A DNA stretch of 64,000 nucleotides, taken from contig CAXXHQ010000001.1 of NCBI GenBank assembly GCA_963665265.2, positions 682,001 to 746,000 on the forward strand, read 5' to 3'. Origin of the DNA: CAXXHQ01 sp963665265. Lineage in GTDB: Bacteria > Planctomycetota > Planctomycetia > Pirellulales > Thermoguttaceae. The position numbers were made by a program, and so were the translations under genes. The stretch's first letter is position 1; each line of letters opens with the position of its first letter. Positions 1-10,296 of this stretch are shown here, piece by piece. A model generated the notes under the pieces. The model did no database searches and had not been told where the DNA came from. It saw only the letters and a program-made list of their open reading frames with translations.

Positions 1-3000
1 CAATGTCAACGCTTGCATCACGTTCGTCCCGAAACGCCGGCCTTCGTCGTCAATGAAGCCGGAAAAAATGATCTGCGCGCCGGTAACCGCGTTTTCTTCT
101 TTATCGAGGCATCGAACGCGATAATGCGTATCGGGGTAGAACTTCAAATCATACGAGGCCGCAAATTTGAGATCGACGTCTCCGTTCGACGAAGGTTTCT
201 TTGCGTAAGCCGAGCCTTGATTCGACGCGATCGAATATGCTCCGTCTGCTTCAACTCCGGCGGGGATACGAAATTCGGCGAACCCTTCCGAATCGGCGTC
301 GCATGTCGCGGTCAACCAGCCGTTCTCCAAAATCAATCCGTTCCTAAACGGGGCTTTCGCGCTGGAGTTCTGCATCGTTTCGCGGACTCGAACGGCAATT
401 CTTTTTGCCTCCCGAAGCTCCAATCGCAAAGGCGTCTTAAATAACTCCGCGATGTCCTTGCCTTTCGTCTTTGGCAAGGGAATCTCCAATCCCGACGCTG
501 GGAGCGTAGGCGTTTTATCGTCTTTCATCGGCTTCGTCCAAACGGCGTAGGCTTGTTTCTTTCCGCCGTCCGCGGTCGCCAGCACGGCGCAAACGTTGGA
601 TTCGCTAGCTATGCGCAAGGAAAATTTCCCTTGCGAATTCGTTTTTGCGCTTTGCGAGTACACGCAATGCGCCATGGCGTTCCCCAACACGAAAACGCTT
701 TGCACATTCACTCGCTTTGTCACGGTTTTCATGTCGTCGCATGCCGCCGTAACCGACGCGTTCGCGACAGGCTGACCGTTTTCATCAACGACGGCGCCCG
801 TCAACTCTTGCATCTTTAACTTCGTCTCGAACGGACTGCCAAACCCGACCAGCGACTGTGGCATCGTTGCCACGCCAATTGCCGATTTGGCGCTTGCGGC
901 TCCGATCGTCCGCGGCTCGGCTCGCAACAATCCGCCGGTGAGAGCTTGGGCGAGCCTTTCAAAGAACCCTCGCTTTGCCGCCTCGCGAAGAGCCTCTTGC
1001 TGCGTTTTAACCGCCTCCTCGTGGTTCTTCATCGCTTCCGCATTAGCGGCCGCGTTCATTCGTTCGTAAAACTGCGGATCCTCGGTCCAAACGTCGCCGA
1101 CGTCCTTCGTCTTCCCTTCCTCGAGCGTGACGTTTTGCCGACTCGCGTCGCTCTTCAGCGAAAAAGCGACTTGCTCCCACGTCATATAGTCCGGTTTTTT
1201 TACGAGCGCCTCCATGTGAAGCGGATAGCCTCCCGGAAGTCCGCCGATCTCAAATTGACCTTTCTCGTCGATCTCGCCGACGAACATTCGATAGTCCTGC
1301 GCATATTCCTGCTTGTCGATTTTGATCGAAATCAGCATTTGGCTTTTCCCGACCGGCTTCTTTCCGTCGCCCGTCATTAGGCGACCTTTCAACGTCGAGC
1401 CCGGCCGGAGCGAAATCGTCAACGTCTCCTGCAAATCGTCCAACACCGTCAAGCCAACGCGGTTCGAGGCTTTATCGACCGCCACGATCGGCCAACGTCG
1501 CATCGTCCGCTCTAAACTAAAAACGCCCTGTGAATCGGTGACCGCTTTCTTGTAATCGCTGTAGTACTTTAATTGGTCCGGCTGCCACCACTGCGGATAA
1601 ATCGCCACCTCGACTCCCGAGGCCGGTTTCGATCCGTCGTCGCCGACGATCACTTTTCCCTTCAACGTCCCGCGGTCGTTTCGCGGAAGATGGAAGTCTT
1701 TGCGGATTGACTCTTGAGCTTCGATCCGCACCGTCTCCTCACTCGTCTCTAACGCGTAGGAAGGTCGAATCCGATACTCGCCCTGACTGAGCTGCAACTT
1801 GTAATTGCCGTCCGCGTCCGTCGGCACATTAACATTAACCGTCGGCGGGTAACGAACAATGCGTCCCAGCACGTCCTTTTTCGGCTTCTCTACGTATTGG
1901 CTCGCCATGACGGCGCGATTGGCGAACGGCGTATTGCCCGGTCCGAACGTCACTCGCCCTTCGACCGATCCCGGCGACTTTATTTCGACGTCAACCGTAA
2001 TCTTGCCGCCCGCTTTGTTCGGTTCGAATTTATTCGAGATCGCCGCTCCGCGCTGTTGCGCGTTTACCGTGACGTAACCGTAGTCGCCCGAGCTCCAATT
2101 CACCAAATAGCGGCCGTTCGCATCCGTCCTCGTTCCGTCGCTCGAATAACCGCCGCTTTCATACACGCCGTATACTTGAACCATTGCGTTCGCCGCCGGA
2201 GAGCCGTCCGAAAGTTTCGCGGTTCCCGTCACTTTCATCGTTTTCGATAACGTTATTCGCAGCGCAGTGACGCTCGCGTCGTTCGCTCCGACCGAATTTC
2301 CACCCCATCCCTCGTCTTCGCTCGCCAGGAAGTAATCCCGCTCGCTCGATTTCGGAAGCCAATCGAAAACGGCGACGCCCTTGTCGTCGGTCTTCACGCA
2401 CGCCTCGGGACACCAAGAGAACCCAATGTTGTTATTCTGTTCGCCCGACAAACGAGGACGGAACGAAGCTCCCTGAATCGGCTTTCCATTTCGGTCCACG
2501 GCCATAATTTTCACAGTTCTAGCTCCGCGCAAAACGAGCGACATCTCGGCGTTTACTCCTTGATCGGCCGAAGGAAAGTCGGCGCTTTCGCAGCCTGCTC
2601 CGCTCTTAAACGCCCAAACTTTTCGGACGGCGGCGTCCGACGGACCAAGTAAGGTCGCCCGCCCCTCGGCATCGGTTTTTTTCGAATCATAGAAGAAGAA
2701 ATTTCCCGTCGCCGCGGCGATCGCCCCTTGAATCGGCTTTCCTTCGCCGTCCAAAACTCGCACGCTAAACTCTCGCGCAGGCTTCATCATGAGTGGCGAA
2801 TCAATCGGCACGAACAAATCGTAGGCGACTTTATCAGCCGCCACGACTTTCGAATCGCCCACGACCCGTTTCGTCTTCGGAAGCTGGTAGAACGTTTGCG
2901 CCGTCTTGTCGGCCGAAGCGACGATCAAACCGCCATAGCTGCCCGAGGTCCAATTTCCGCCCGGCATGACTAATTCAAAACGCCCGTTGTTGTCGCAAGT

Positions 3001-6000
3001 CGTTTCATATTTCTCGCTAAAGTCGGTAACGGCCGCGCGAACCGTGGCCTTCGCCGACGGTATGCCCCCCGCTTCGACCACGACGCCGCGCACTAGAACG
3101 CTCTCCGACTCTGCTGTTCCGCCAGCGTCTTGCGACGGCGGAACAGCGGCGACGGCGTCATCCATTCTGACGACATCCTCCTTGGCGCCTCTGTAAATTT
3201 GAATCGTCCCACCCAGCGTAGCTGGGCTAGTCGGACCGTAAGGAGCATTCGCCTGTGGCGTTACGGTGAAGCCGGAATCGGTCGACAGCGGAGTTGGGCT
3301 AGCTGAGCTGAAAAGATAGTTCCCTTGCCCTGAAGCTTGCTGCGGCCGCGACGTCTGAACATACCTTCCCACCGGAACTTTCGCCGCGTATTTTTCCGCC
3401 TCCTTTTTCGAATCGCTCGGTTGTTCGTGTTTCGCGTCGTCAATCGCAAGTTGCTCTTCGGTCAACTCGACGTCGCCCAAGTCGAGCGTTTCGCCCGGCT
3501 TCAACTTCGTGAGCGTCTTATCCGTTTCGTCCGCTCGCAACGGAAGCGGAATCCACTTTCTTTCCCGGCCTGTTTTGTCGGCGACGGCGTAATAGACTCT
3601 GACTGGAACCTCGGGCGCGAGCATTGGCGCCTCGAATTTTCCTGCCGGATTCATCATCGTCTGACTAAATAGCAGGTACTCGCGATGATAGACGGGATCG
3701 TCCGGCACGGCGACGGCGTAGATTCCGACTCGTTTCAACGGTGCCTTGTCGGCCCCGCTCACCAACCGTCCTTTCACCGTCGCCGCCTTCCGCAACGGAA
3801 CGGTCGCTTTCTCTTGCTTTTCGTCTATGACGACGGCTCCCGCCAAACCTTTCGCCGACAAAGCCGCCTGCAAAACGGTCAAGTCCGCCGCGCGCTCAAG
3901 CGTGAATTCTCCTTTCTCACTTGCTCGCGTTTTTTGCGAAGAAATCACAATCGACGGAGCGCTCGGATTCCAATACGACTCGGCCCAGGCGACGACCGCT
4001 CCCGCGAACGGTTTATTTTCATCGCCGTCTTCGACGACCCGCCCGCTGATTTTCACTCGCTCTTCGCGCGGAATTTCAAAGTTCGCTTCGACCGATTTCT
4101 GATCGGCGATCGTCAGCGACTTACTCGGCAAGACGATCTCGAGTTCCGGAAAGACGTCGTAACCGCCGGGCCCCACATGAAACTCGTAGTTTCCGTTCGC
4201 GTCGGTCATCGTCTTGCGAACCCGCGCCGGTTTCAAGCCGCGACGAACTTCGTCAATCTTCGTTTCTTTATCGAACTGCGTCAGATATACCAATCGAGCG
4301 GCGAAGGGCTTCTTCTCCGGCCCGACCGTGACGCGACCTTTTACCGTCGTCGCTTCCGATAATTCAAAATCGGCTGTGGCCGCTTTTCCGTCCTCCGCGA
4401 CGACCAAGGCGCCCTCGGCTCCGAATTTCTCATCGTCGGGAACGACGTAATACGTCCCCACTTCGCCGACGCGAATCGAATAACTTCCGTCCGACTCGGT
4501 CTTCTGCGCAATGGCCATTTTCGCCCCGGAAGCAACGGCGCTCGACGCGCCGATCTCTTTGTTCGGCGTCACAACCACAATAACGTTCGCCGCCGGAGTT
4601 CCGTCCTCGTTTTTCACTCGACCGGATATCACAGTCGGCCGCGACACCACATAGGTCAAATCGACCCCCGAGGCGATGCTCCCTTGGGTCGCCCGCAATT
4701 GAGTCACATCCGAATCATCTTCAATTCGATACTGCCCGCCGGTCGCTTCTTTGGGAAACCAATCGAACGTCGCTTCGCCCTTGTCGTTCGTAAAGCGATG
4801 CGTGGCCGGACAAAGCCCGACGTTCACTTTCGGTACGCCGGCGCCTCGAAACGCCGTAGGCACGATCTCGACGCCCGCAGCCGGCCGATTCCTTTCGTCC
4901 ACGACTCTCACAACCGCCGTTTTCGCCCCGCGCAAGGTCAATGCAATCTCGCCGTCCGCCTCCGAGTCGTCGGCGTAGGGATTCACCTGCGCCGAAACGT
5001 CGGCCGTATCGAATCCGGCGCCGCTCTTAAACGCCAACGCTCGCTTCACCGACGCGTTCGAGGGAACCAACAACGTCGCCTTGCCCGAACCGTTTGTTCG
5101 CACCGTGTCGTAATAGAAAAAGTTGCCCGAGGCGACGGTCGTGGCGTCGGCCACCGGCTTCCCGTTCGCATCGTTCACTTTTACGCCGACCGCTCGCGCC
5201 GGGCGCAACGTCACCGTCATTTTCGGAATGTAACGCGACTTTCGCGCATCGTCTTTTCTTCGCACCTGCGGCAAATAATGCATTGTCTGCAATTGCCGAT
5301 CCTTCGTCCAAACAATCAAATTCCCCGAATGCTCGCCGTCCCACGGACCGAACGGAATTTGGAATGAGAACTCCCCCTTCTTGTCGCAAATTGTCTCGGC
5401 CTGCTTCTGGAACCCGGAAATCGCCGTGCGAACCCGCGCGTTCGGGATTGGCAACTGCGCCTCGTCCACCACTTTGCCCGTGACCTCGACCCAATCGAGC
5501 CGAACCTTGTTGGCCTGCGTCTGCAATAAATAGGCCGACGGATCCTTTGAAAACGGATTGCCAATGACGTAATTCACTTCCCCCATCTTCGACGTATCGC
5601 CGTCCAAACGGACCGTAACCGTTCCCTGCGCGTTCAAAGGCTGCGCCGGAGCGACCGGCCGCTGCGCCGGCGTCGCGATCAATTGGCTCCCCGCTAACAG
5701 ATGCTTTATATCGCCCAAGTCCTTCGTCTCGCCCGACTGAAAGACGAAAATGCCCTTGCTCGTCGTCGAAGCGACCCGAAACAAACCGCTTTCCGAAGCC
5801 TCCATGACGCTAATATCGTACGCCGCGCCAGCCGCAAGGTCCTTCAGCTCGAAACGCCCGTCGTCGTCGGTCGTCGCCGTCCCGCCGAATTCGAGCGTAT
5901 ATCCCGACTGCGAAATATCGCGTGGAAACACGCGCACGCCGTAGCGAGCAGTTTGCTTGGCCAAGGGCTTGCCCGATTTCTCATCGACGAGCCGCCCCTT

Positions 6001-7080
6001 GGCCGACGCCGCAGGCTTTAACACAAGCGTCGCCTCTTTCTGATCCGCTTTGACCGTCGTAATGCCAAGCAATTTTCCGTCGGCGCTTTGGGCGCGGTAG
6101 GCCAACGGCCGAGCTCGACGCCGCGTCGTCGCTTTGCCGTTCGCGTCGGTCGTTACCTCCTTGTCCCCTTTCCAACTCGACGAAACTTTCGCGCCCGCAA
6201 CACCGCTCTTCCCATCCACCCCGACAACCGAAATATTCAAATCAGCCCACTCGGTTGACCTCGTAGCGTCGTCGGACTTTGTCTTCGCCGCGGCAACTCT
6301 TGCCGCCACTTTCGCATCGGCGATTTTTTGAGCAGAAATCTCAACCTTGCCCAAGTCAATCTGCTTGCCAGGAGCGAGCTTCACTTCGCTCAAAACGAGA
6401 TTCGCGCCTTCTCCGACGGGCAGGCAAAGCCGATAATTGTCGCTCGGCGCCAATCCGACAAAATTAAAAGAACCGTCGGGCAACGTTTCCCGAACGGCCC
6501 CCCCGGATATCGTCGCGCCGTCTTTGTCGTCCTTAAACTCCAACTCCAAGCGAACGCCGGGAACCGACGTGCCCGACTTCTCTTCAACCAAGCGGCCTTT
6601 AAGCGTGCTGGGCGACTGTAATGCAATCGTCAGGTCTCGCTGACCGACCTTGAGAACGGCGGCCCCCACAAACTTCTCATCTTTCGATTCGGCGTAAACG
6701 AAAATCGCTTGCGTCTTAAGCCGCGTCTCGGTCAACTCCCCATTCGCATCGACATTGCTAGCCTGCCTGTTATCGCCGCGGAGCCAGGAAACCTCCGCGC
6801 CGGCAACTCCGTCTTTCGAGCCGTCCTTGTTCACAACTCGAACATGAAACTCTTCATACTGCGCGGCGGTCGCATTGGCGCGTTTTTGCTCCTCCGAACT
6901 CGCCTTCTCATCGGCTCCGGGGAATTTTGGAGCGCTTTCTCGCGGCGCCTGGGCGAAAGCGGGCGAAACGGCGGTCAATTGAAAAAATGCGACGCAGGCC
7001 AATCCAGCGAACGCCGTATATAAAACAGAGGCGAATACGCCCGACGATCGTCGGCCGACGAGAAAAGCTTGCCCGAACAT
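1..7080 (-). CDS. Giant secreted protein with carboxypeptidase-regulatory-like repeats (C-terminus outside window)
   Basis: I read this frame codon by codon from the ATG at 7080 to position 1 and found no stop: 2,360 codons, with the gene continuing past the left edge. The start has an upstream TTGGAG, and the first ~45 residues form a signal peptide (hydrophobic stretch, then AVSPAFAQA). Beyond it are many short beta-sandwich-like units with signatures such as KGRLVDEKSGKPL, TDANGNYEF and SDGSYSIR, typical of carboxypeptidase-regulatory-like/transthyretin-fold domains. At larger scale, roughly 770-800-residue blocks recur. Block A starts near residue 525, block B near 1330, and block C near 2090 and is cut by the edge. 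A and B share GNFFYYD/GNFFFYD, AFKSGAG and TFDWFPK/VFDWLPK. No catalytic motif is visible. A cell-surface or periplasmic structural or adhesive role is likely, but this is inference. The missing C-terminus may hold the anchor. Confidence 0.88.
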   Translation of the reverse strand, partial: MFGQAFLVGRRSSGVFASVLYTAFAGLACVAFFQLTAVSPAFAQAPRESAPKFPGADEKASSEEQKRANATAAQYEEFHVRVVNKDGSKDGVAGAEVSWLRGDNRQASNVDANGELTETRLKTQAIFVYAESKDEKFVGAAVLKVGQRDLTIALQSPSTLKGRLVEEKSGTSVPGVRLELEFKDDKDGATISGGAVRETLPDGSFNFVGLAPSDNYRLCLPVGEGANLVLSEVKLAPGKQIDLGKVEISAQKIADAKVAARVAAAKTKSDDATRSTEWADLNISVVGVDGKSGVAGAKVSSSWKGDKEVTTDANGKATTRRRARPLAYRAQSADGKLLGITTVKADQKEATLVLKPAASAKGRLVDEKSGKPLAKQTARYGVRVFPRDISQSGYTLEFGGTATTDDDGRFELKDLAAGAAYDISVMEASESGLFRVASTTSKGIFVFQSGETKDLGDIKHLLAGSQLIATPAQRPVAPAQPLNAQGTVTVRLDGDTSKMGEVNYVIGNPFSKDPSAYLLQTQANKVRLDWVEVTGKVVDEAQLPIPNARVRTAISGFQKQAETICDKKGEFSFQIPFGPWDGEHSGNLIVWTKDRQLQTMHYLPQVRRKDDARKSRYIPKMTVTLRPARAVGVKVNDANGKPVADATTVASGNFFYYDTVRTNGSGKATLLVPSNASVKRALAFKSGAGFDTADVSAQVNPYADDSEADGEIALTLRGAKTAVVRVVDERNRPAAGVEIVPTAFRGAGVPKVNVGLCPATHRFTNDKGEATFDWFPKEATGGQYRIEDDSDVTQLRATQGSIASGVDLTYVVSRPTVISGRVKNEDGTPAANVIVVVTPNKEIGASSAVASGAKMAIAQKTESDGSYSIRVGEVGTYYVVPDDEKFGAEGALVVAEDGKAATADFELSEATTVKGRVTVGPEKKPFAARLVYLTQFDKETKIDEVRRGLKPARVRKTMTDANGNYEFHVGPGGYDVFPELEIVLPSKSLTIADQKSVEANFEIPREERVKISGRVVEDGDENKPFAGAVVAWAESYWNPSAPSIVISSQKTRASEKGEFTLERAADLTVLQAALSAKGLAGAVVIDEKQEKATVPLRKAATVKGRLVSGADKAPLKRVGIYAVAVPDDPVYHREYLLFSQTMMNPAGKFEAPMLAPEVPVRVYYAVADKTGRERKWIPLPLRADETDKTLTKLKPGETLDLGDVELTEEQLAIDDAKHEQPSDSKKEAEKYAAKVPVGRYVQTSRPQQASGQGNYLFSSASPTPLSTDSGFTVTPQANAPYGPTSPATLGGTIQIYRGAKEDVVRMDDAVAAVPPSQDAGGTAESESVLVRGVVVEAGGIPSAKATVRAAVTDFSEKYETTCDNNGRFELVMPGGNWTSGSYGGLIVASADKTAQTFYQLPKTKRVVGDSKVVAADKVAYDLFVPIDSPLMMKPAREFSVRVLDGEGKPIQGAIAAATGNFFFYDSKKTDAEGRATLLGPSDAAVRKVWAFKSGAGCESADFPSADQGVNAEMSLVLRGARTVKIMAVDRNGKPIQGASFRPRLSGEQNNNIGFSWCPEACVKTDDKGVAVFDWLPKSSERDYFLASEDEGWGGNSVGANDASVTALRITLSKTMKVTGTAKLSDGSPAANAMVQVYGVYESGGYSSDGTRTDANGRYLVNWSSGDYGYVTVNAQQRGAAISNKFEPNKAGGKITVDVEIKSPGSVEGRVTFGPGNTPFANRAVMASQYVEKPKKDVLGRIVRYPPTVNVNVPTDADGNYKLQLSQGEYRIRPSYALETSEETVRIEAQESIRKDFHLPRNDRGTLKGKVIVGDDGSKPASGVEVAIYPQWWQPDQLKYYSDYKKAVTDSQGVFSLERTMRRWPIVAVDKASNRVGLTVLDDLQETLTISLRPGSTLKGRLMTGDGKKPVGKSQMLISIKIDKQEYAQDYRMFVGEIDEKGQFEIGGLPGGYPLHMEALVKKPDYMTWEQVAFSLKSDASRQNVTLEEGKTKDVGDVWTEDPQFYERMNAAANAEAMKNHEEAVKTQQEALREAAKRGFFERLAQALTGGLLRAEPRTIGAASAKSAIGVATMPQSLVGFGSPFETKLKMQELTGAVVDENGQPVANASVTAACDDMKTVTKRVNVQSVFVLGNAMAHCVYSQSAKTNSQGKFSLRIASESNVCAVLATADGGKKQAYAVWTKPMKDDKTPTLPASGLEIPLPKTKGKDIAELFKTPLRLELREAKRIAVRVRETMQNSSAKAPFRNGLILENGWLTATCDADSEGFAEFRIPAGVEADGAYSIASNQGSAYAKKPSSNGDVDLKFAASYDLKFYPDTHYRVRCLDKEENAVTGAQIIFSGFIDDEGRRFGTNVMQALTL

Positions 7081-7914
7081 AATCCAAACTCCAAGAGCAG
7101 CGGGATTTTCAAAACGCGAGAAATCGCAACCGAGCCGATTCAGCTTGAAAAACAAAACGCCTAGGTCGTCGAGGAGAAACCGTGAGCGGGCGAAAAGCCC
7201 GCAATCCGTAATTCGTCGGAAACGACGATATATTTCAAAAAAGGAATGGCGCAATATCGTAAACAACGCAACCGCGAAAAGAAGCGTTCAATCGGGGCCA
7301 CACTCGCCAAAAATCAGCTTCTTAGACGCCGCCTGCTGCGCAAAAAGTTCAAAAACTCCCCTTCGACAAATACCACAGCAGACATACAACGCACGCAACC
7401 CACTCACGGCAAACGACATAGGAAAAAAGCATGCCTATAAACTACCAAGCCCACCGCTTTCGTCAACCAAATTGCCTACCCGATAGACATTAATATAGAG
7501 GGGGATTCCCGCAGTCTTCAGTCCCCTGTCCCCTACAATGCCCTACCCTTATGATCCCCTAACAAAAACCTATGGACCATAAGAAACGCTAATACACATA
7601 AAAGCCTCTATCATAGGAGGGGTTTTTCCGCTATTGCACTCACGCATGCTTGCATAATAATCAGCTGATGCCGCATAAACGCGCAGCAAATAACTCTCGT
7701 GCCAAACCTTACAAAAACGTCAGAACAACCGTAAAGCTTTTCTAATTATTTCGTTACGGCATGGGAAGCTACTTTTAACTCACTCCCCTGGCATGCGCTT
7801 TGCCGATAGCAGACGAAACCATGTACGTTAAGCGACCGGGCCAAATTGGCCGCTCGCCGCATGCGTTCCGAGTTTACTACCGTATCCGTTCACATACCCC
7901 CCTGAAAGGAGATC
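7081..7914. other. Intergenic region between the giant gene and glnA
   Basis: About 830 bases lie between two divergent genes. The stretch is visibly more A/T-rich than its surroundings and has no open frame with convincing coding character. It should carry the promoters of both the giant gene (leftward) and glnA (rightward). The only site I can place firmly is the glnA ribosome-binding site, AAGGAG at about 7904-7909. I see no clear enhancer, riboswitch or terminator. Confidence 0.5.
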
Positions 7915-9330
7915 ATGTTGACTCCCAAAGAAGTTTTAGCGTTGTGCCGTGAAAAGGACGTCAAGTCGATCGACTTGCGATTCATGGATTTCCCCGGCTT
8001 GTGGCAACACTTTACGATTCCCGCCAACAAGTTGGACGAGGACGTATTTGAAGACGGCTTGGGATTCGACGGCTCCAGCATCCGCGGCTGGCAAGCGATC
8101 AACGAAAGCGATATGTTGATCGTCCCCCAACCCGACACCGCCTCGATCGATCCGTTCCGCCCGATCACGACCTTGTCGATGATCTGCAATATTCAAGACC
8201 CGATCACTCGCGAAGATTACTCGCGCGACCCGCGCAACATCGCCCGCAAGTCGGTCAACTACTTGAAGAGCACCGGCATCGGCGACACCGCCTACATGGG
8301 CCCGGAATGCGAATTCTTCATTTTCGACGACATTCGCTTCGACCAAACCATTAATAGCGGTTTCTACCACATCGATAGCATCGAAGGCGAATGGAACCGC
8401 GGACGCGTTGAAAACCCGAACTTGGGCTTCAAGCTCCGCAACAAGGAAGGTTACTTCCCGGTTCCGCCCGCCGACCAGCAGATGGACATCCGCAACGAGA
8501 TGATGTTGACGATGATCGAGTGCGGCTTGGATATCGAAGCCCAGCACCACGAAGTCGCCACCGGCGGTCAAGCCGAAATCGATCTGAAGTTCGATTCGCT
8601 CGTCACCATGGCCGACAAGGTCATGTTGTACAAGTACATCGTCAAGAACGTCGCTCGCAAGTATAACAAGACGGTCACCTTCATGCCGAAGCCTTTGTTC
8701 GGCGACAACGGCTCGGGCATGCACACGCACGCCTCGATTTGGAAGGGCGGCACGAACTTGTTCGCCGGAAGCGGCTATGCCGGACTCAGCGAAATGGCCC
8801 TCTTCGCCATCGGCGGTATCTTGAAGCACGCCCCGGCCCTCTTGGCCTTGAGCTGCCCGACGACCAACAGCTACAAGCGCTTGGTCCCCGGCTACGAAGC
8901 TCCGGTCAACTTGGCCTACTCGCAACGTAACCGTTCGGCCTCGGTCCGCATTCCGATGTACAGCCCGAATCCCAAGGCCAAGCGTCTTGAGTTCCGCTGC
9001 CCGGACCCGACCTGCAACCCGTACCTCTCGTTCTCCGCCATTCTCATGGCCATGATCGACGGTATCCAGAACAAGATCGATCCGGGGCAACCGCTCGACA
9101 AGGACATCTACGACCTCGAGCCGGAAGAATTGGCCAAAGTGCCGAAGACCCCGGGTTCGCTTGAAGCCGCCTTGGCCGCCCTCCGCGCCGACCACGAGTT
9201 CTTGCTCCGCGGCGACGTCTTCACCCCCGACGTCATCGACACCTGGATTTGGTACAAGACGGTCAACGAAGTCGAAGCCATGCAACTTCGTCCGCATCCG
9301 TACGAGTTCTGCTTGTACTATGACATCTAG
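7915..9330 (+). CDS. glnA: Glutamine synthetase, type I
   Basis: This enzyme condenses glutamate and ammonia to glutamine using ATP in the cytoplasm, the main route of ammonium assimilation. The 471-residue length is right for a GlnA dodecamer subunit. The N-terminal beta-grasp part contains GLGFDGSSIRGW. The ATP/metal-binding core has GPECEFFIFD and NGSGMHTH. The segment DKDIYDLEPEE places Tyr399 where GlnE adenylylates the enterobacterial enzyme, so covalent control is possible, but no glnE is in view. The start has a strong AAGGAG 5-6 bases upstream. The gene stands alone, followed by a clear intrinsic terminator. A long open frame on the opposite strand is a codon-usage shadow. Confidence 0.98.
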   Translation: MLTPKEVLALCREKDVKSIDLRFMDFPGLWQHFTIPANKLDEDVFEDGLGFDGSSIRGWQAINESDMLIVPQPDTASIDPFRPITTLSMICNIQDPITREDYSRDPRNIARKSVNYLKSTGIGDTAYMGPECEFFIFDDIRFDQTINSGFYHIDSIEGEWNRGRVENPNLGFKLRNKEGYFPVPPADQQMDIRNEMMLTMIECGLDIEAQHHEVATGGQAEIDLKFDSLVTMADKVMLYKYIVKNVARKYNKTVTFMPKPLFGDNGSGMHTHASIWKGGTNLFAGSGYAGLSEMALFAIGGILKHAPALLALSCPTTNSYKRLVPGYEAPVNLAYSQRNRSASVRIPMYSPNPKAKRLEFRCPDPTCNPYLSFSAILMAMIDGIQNKIDPGQPLDKDIYDLEPEELAKVPKTPGSLEAALAALRADHEFLLRGDVFTPDVIDTWIWYKTVNEVEAMQLRPHPYEFCLYYDI

Positions 9331-9373
9331 TATTTAACGCCGAATTTCGTTCGGCATTAAAGCATATTTCCGC

Positions 9374-9419
9374 GCCCGGCAAGGAGTTCCTTTCTTTTTG
9401 CCGGGCCGGTTTATTTTTT
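9374..9419 (+). terminator. Rho-independent terminator of glnA
   Basis: Stem arms GCCCGGCAA (9374-9382) and TTGCCGGGC (9398-9406) are perfectly complementary and are followed by a T-rich tract to 9419. A smaller hairpin (GCCGAA/TTCGGC, about 9340-9356) lies just after the glnA stop. Confidence 0.9.
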
Positions 9420-9537
9420 GAGGCGAATTCCCTCGCCGTAGAGCCCGTATGGTGCGTGCTCTCGCCATCCGTGAGCCAGAAAAGCTAATCAAAGAACAAG
9501 AACAAATTCTCCGCGACGGAATTCCTTTGCCGGCGAA

Positions 9538-9720
9538 TCATGCTCCGTCTTTTCGTCGCAGTTTCGCCTCTTCTTTCAGGCGAACCCGCTCCTCCGCCGG
9601 AATCGCGAACACGGAGTTCTTGCTGAGAACGCAGCCTTGGCGCCCCGGCACGCAATCCGTCTGTAGCTTCAAACAGTATTCACGCCGCATCTCGTAATTT
9701 GGACAGGAAAACGAACTCAT
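9538..9720 (-). CDS. Cys-rich mini-protein
   Basis: The product has 60 residues starting MSSFSCPNYEMRREYC, with four cysteines (positions 6, 16, 23, 30) in a C-x9-C-x6-C-x6-C pattern and the phrase CVPGRQGCVL. This spacing suggests a small metal-binding or redox module. The C-terminal third is charged and helical (EERVRLKEEAKLRRK). An AAGGAT ribosome-binding site sits about 8 bases before the ATG. It faces away from the YgbA-type gene across about 160 bases, so they may share a control region. I recognise the style from planctomycete genomes but cannot name a family, and the function is unknown. Confidence 0.68.
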   Translation of the reverse strand: MSSFSCPNYEMRREYCLKLQTDCVPGRQGCVLSKNSVFAIPAEERVRLKEEAKLRRKDGA

Positions 9721-9882
9721 ACTGCTATCCTTGCGAAAAATGGGATCGCCGAATTATACCATCCCAACCCAGAGCGGACTTGATATAAATCAAGTCCGAA
9801 TTTAGCGGGAATACGTATAATTGAATACAATCAATTAGCTCGGACATTTCCGCGGGAATCGTAAAAATCGCATGAACCAACT

Positions 9883-10257
9883 ATGAATCGGCCAAGTCAC
9901 CGCCCTCCTCGTCGGATAATTCGAGAAAAACGCACGATTGCGGCTATGATCGGCATTCACTGCCGGGCGCATCACGACGCTGGTGACGCCCTTTGCGATG
10001 AATGCGAGAGGCTTTTGGCCTATGCGAACGGCCGGCTGGAGAATTGTCCGTTTGGCGAGGAGAAACCTTCCTGCGCCAACTGCCCAGTGCATTGCTATAA
10101 ACCCACAATGCGGCAACAAATCAAGAACGTGATGCGGTATGCCGGTCCGCGAATGCTTTTTCGCCATCCGATTCTGGCCATAAGCCACACATGGGATAGT
10201 ATCCGTCGAAGAGAAAGAAGCAACGACACAATGAGACGTGACGGTTGCGGCGAATAA
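9883..10257 (+). CDS. ygbA: YgbA-type 'nitrous oxide-stimulated promoter' family protein
   Basis: The 124-residue protein carries the family's signatures in order: IIREKRTIAAMI near the N-terminus, CDECERLLAYANGRLENC, PFGEEKPSCANCPVHCY, then MRYAGPRML and HPILAISH. Cysteines in C-x2-C, C-x2-C and C arrangements suggest a metal or Fe-S site. In enterobacteria YgbA is induced by nitric oxide through NsrR and aids recovery from nitrosative stress; transfer of that role here is inference. The ATG at 9883 has no obvious ribosome-binding site. The neighbour on the other strand is another small Cys-rich protein. The last ~15 residues are charged and less conserved in style. Confidence 0.9.
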   Translation: MNRPSHRPPRRIIREKRTIAAMIGIHCRAHHDAGDALCDECERLLAYANGRLENCPFGEEKPSCANCPVHCYKPTMRQQIKNVMRYAGPRMLFRHPILAISHTWDSIRRRERSNDTMRRDGCGE

Positions 10258-10296
10258 CAGACGCCGAATAAAGTCGATCGGACCGATCCCCAAACG

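Noticed and set aside
7936..9297. A 453-codon open frame opposite glnA
   Set aside because: It mirrors the codon bias of glnA, has an arginine/valine-rich composition typical of antisense shadows, and no ribosome-binding site or recognisable domain.
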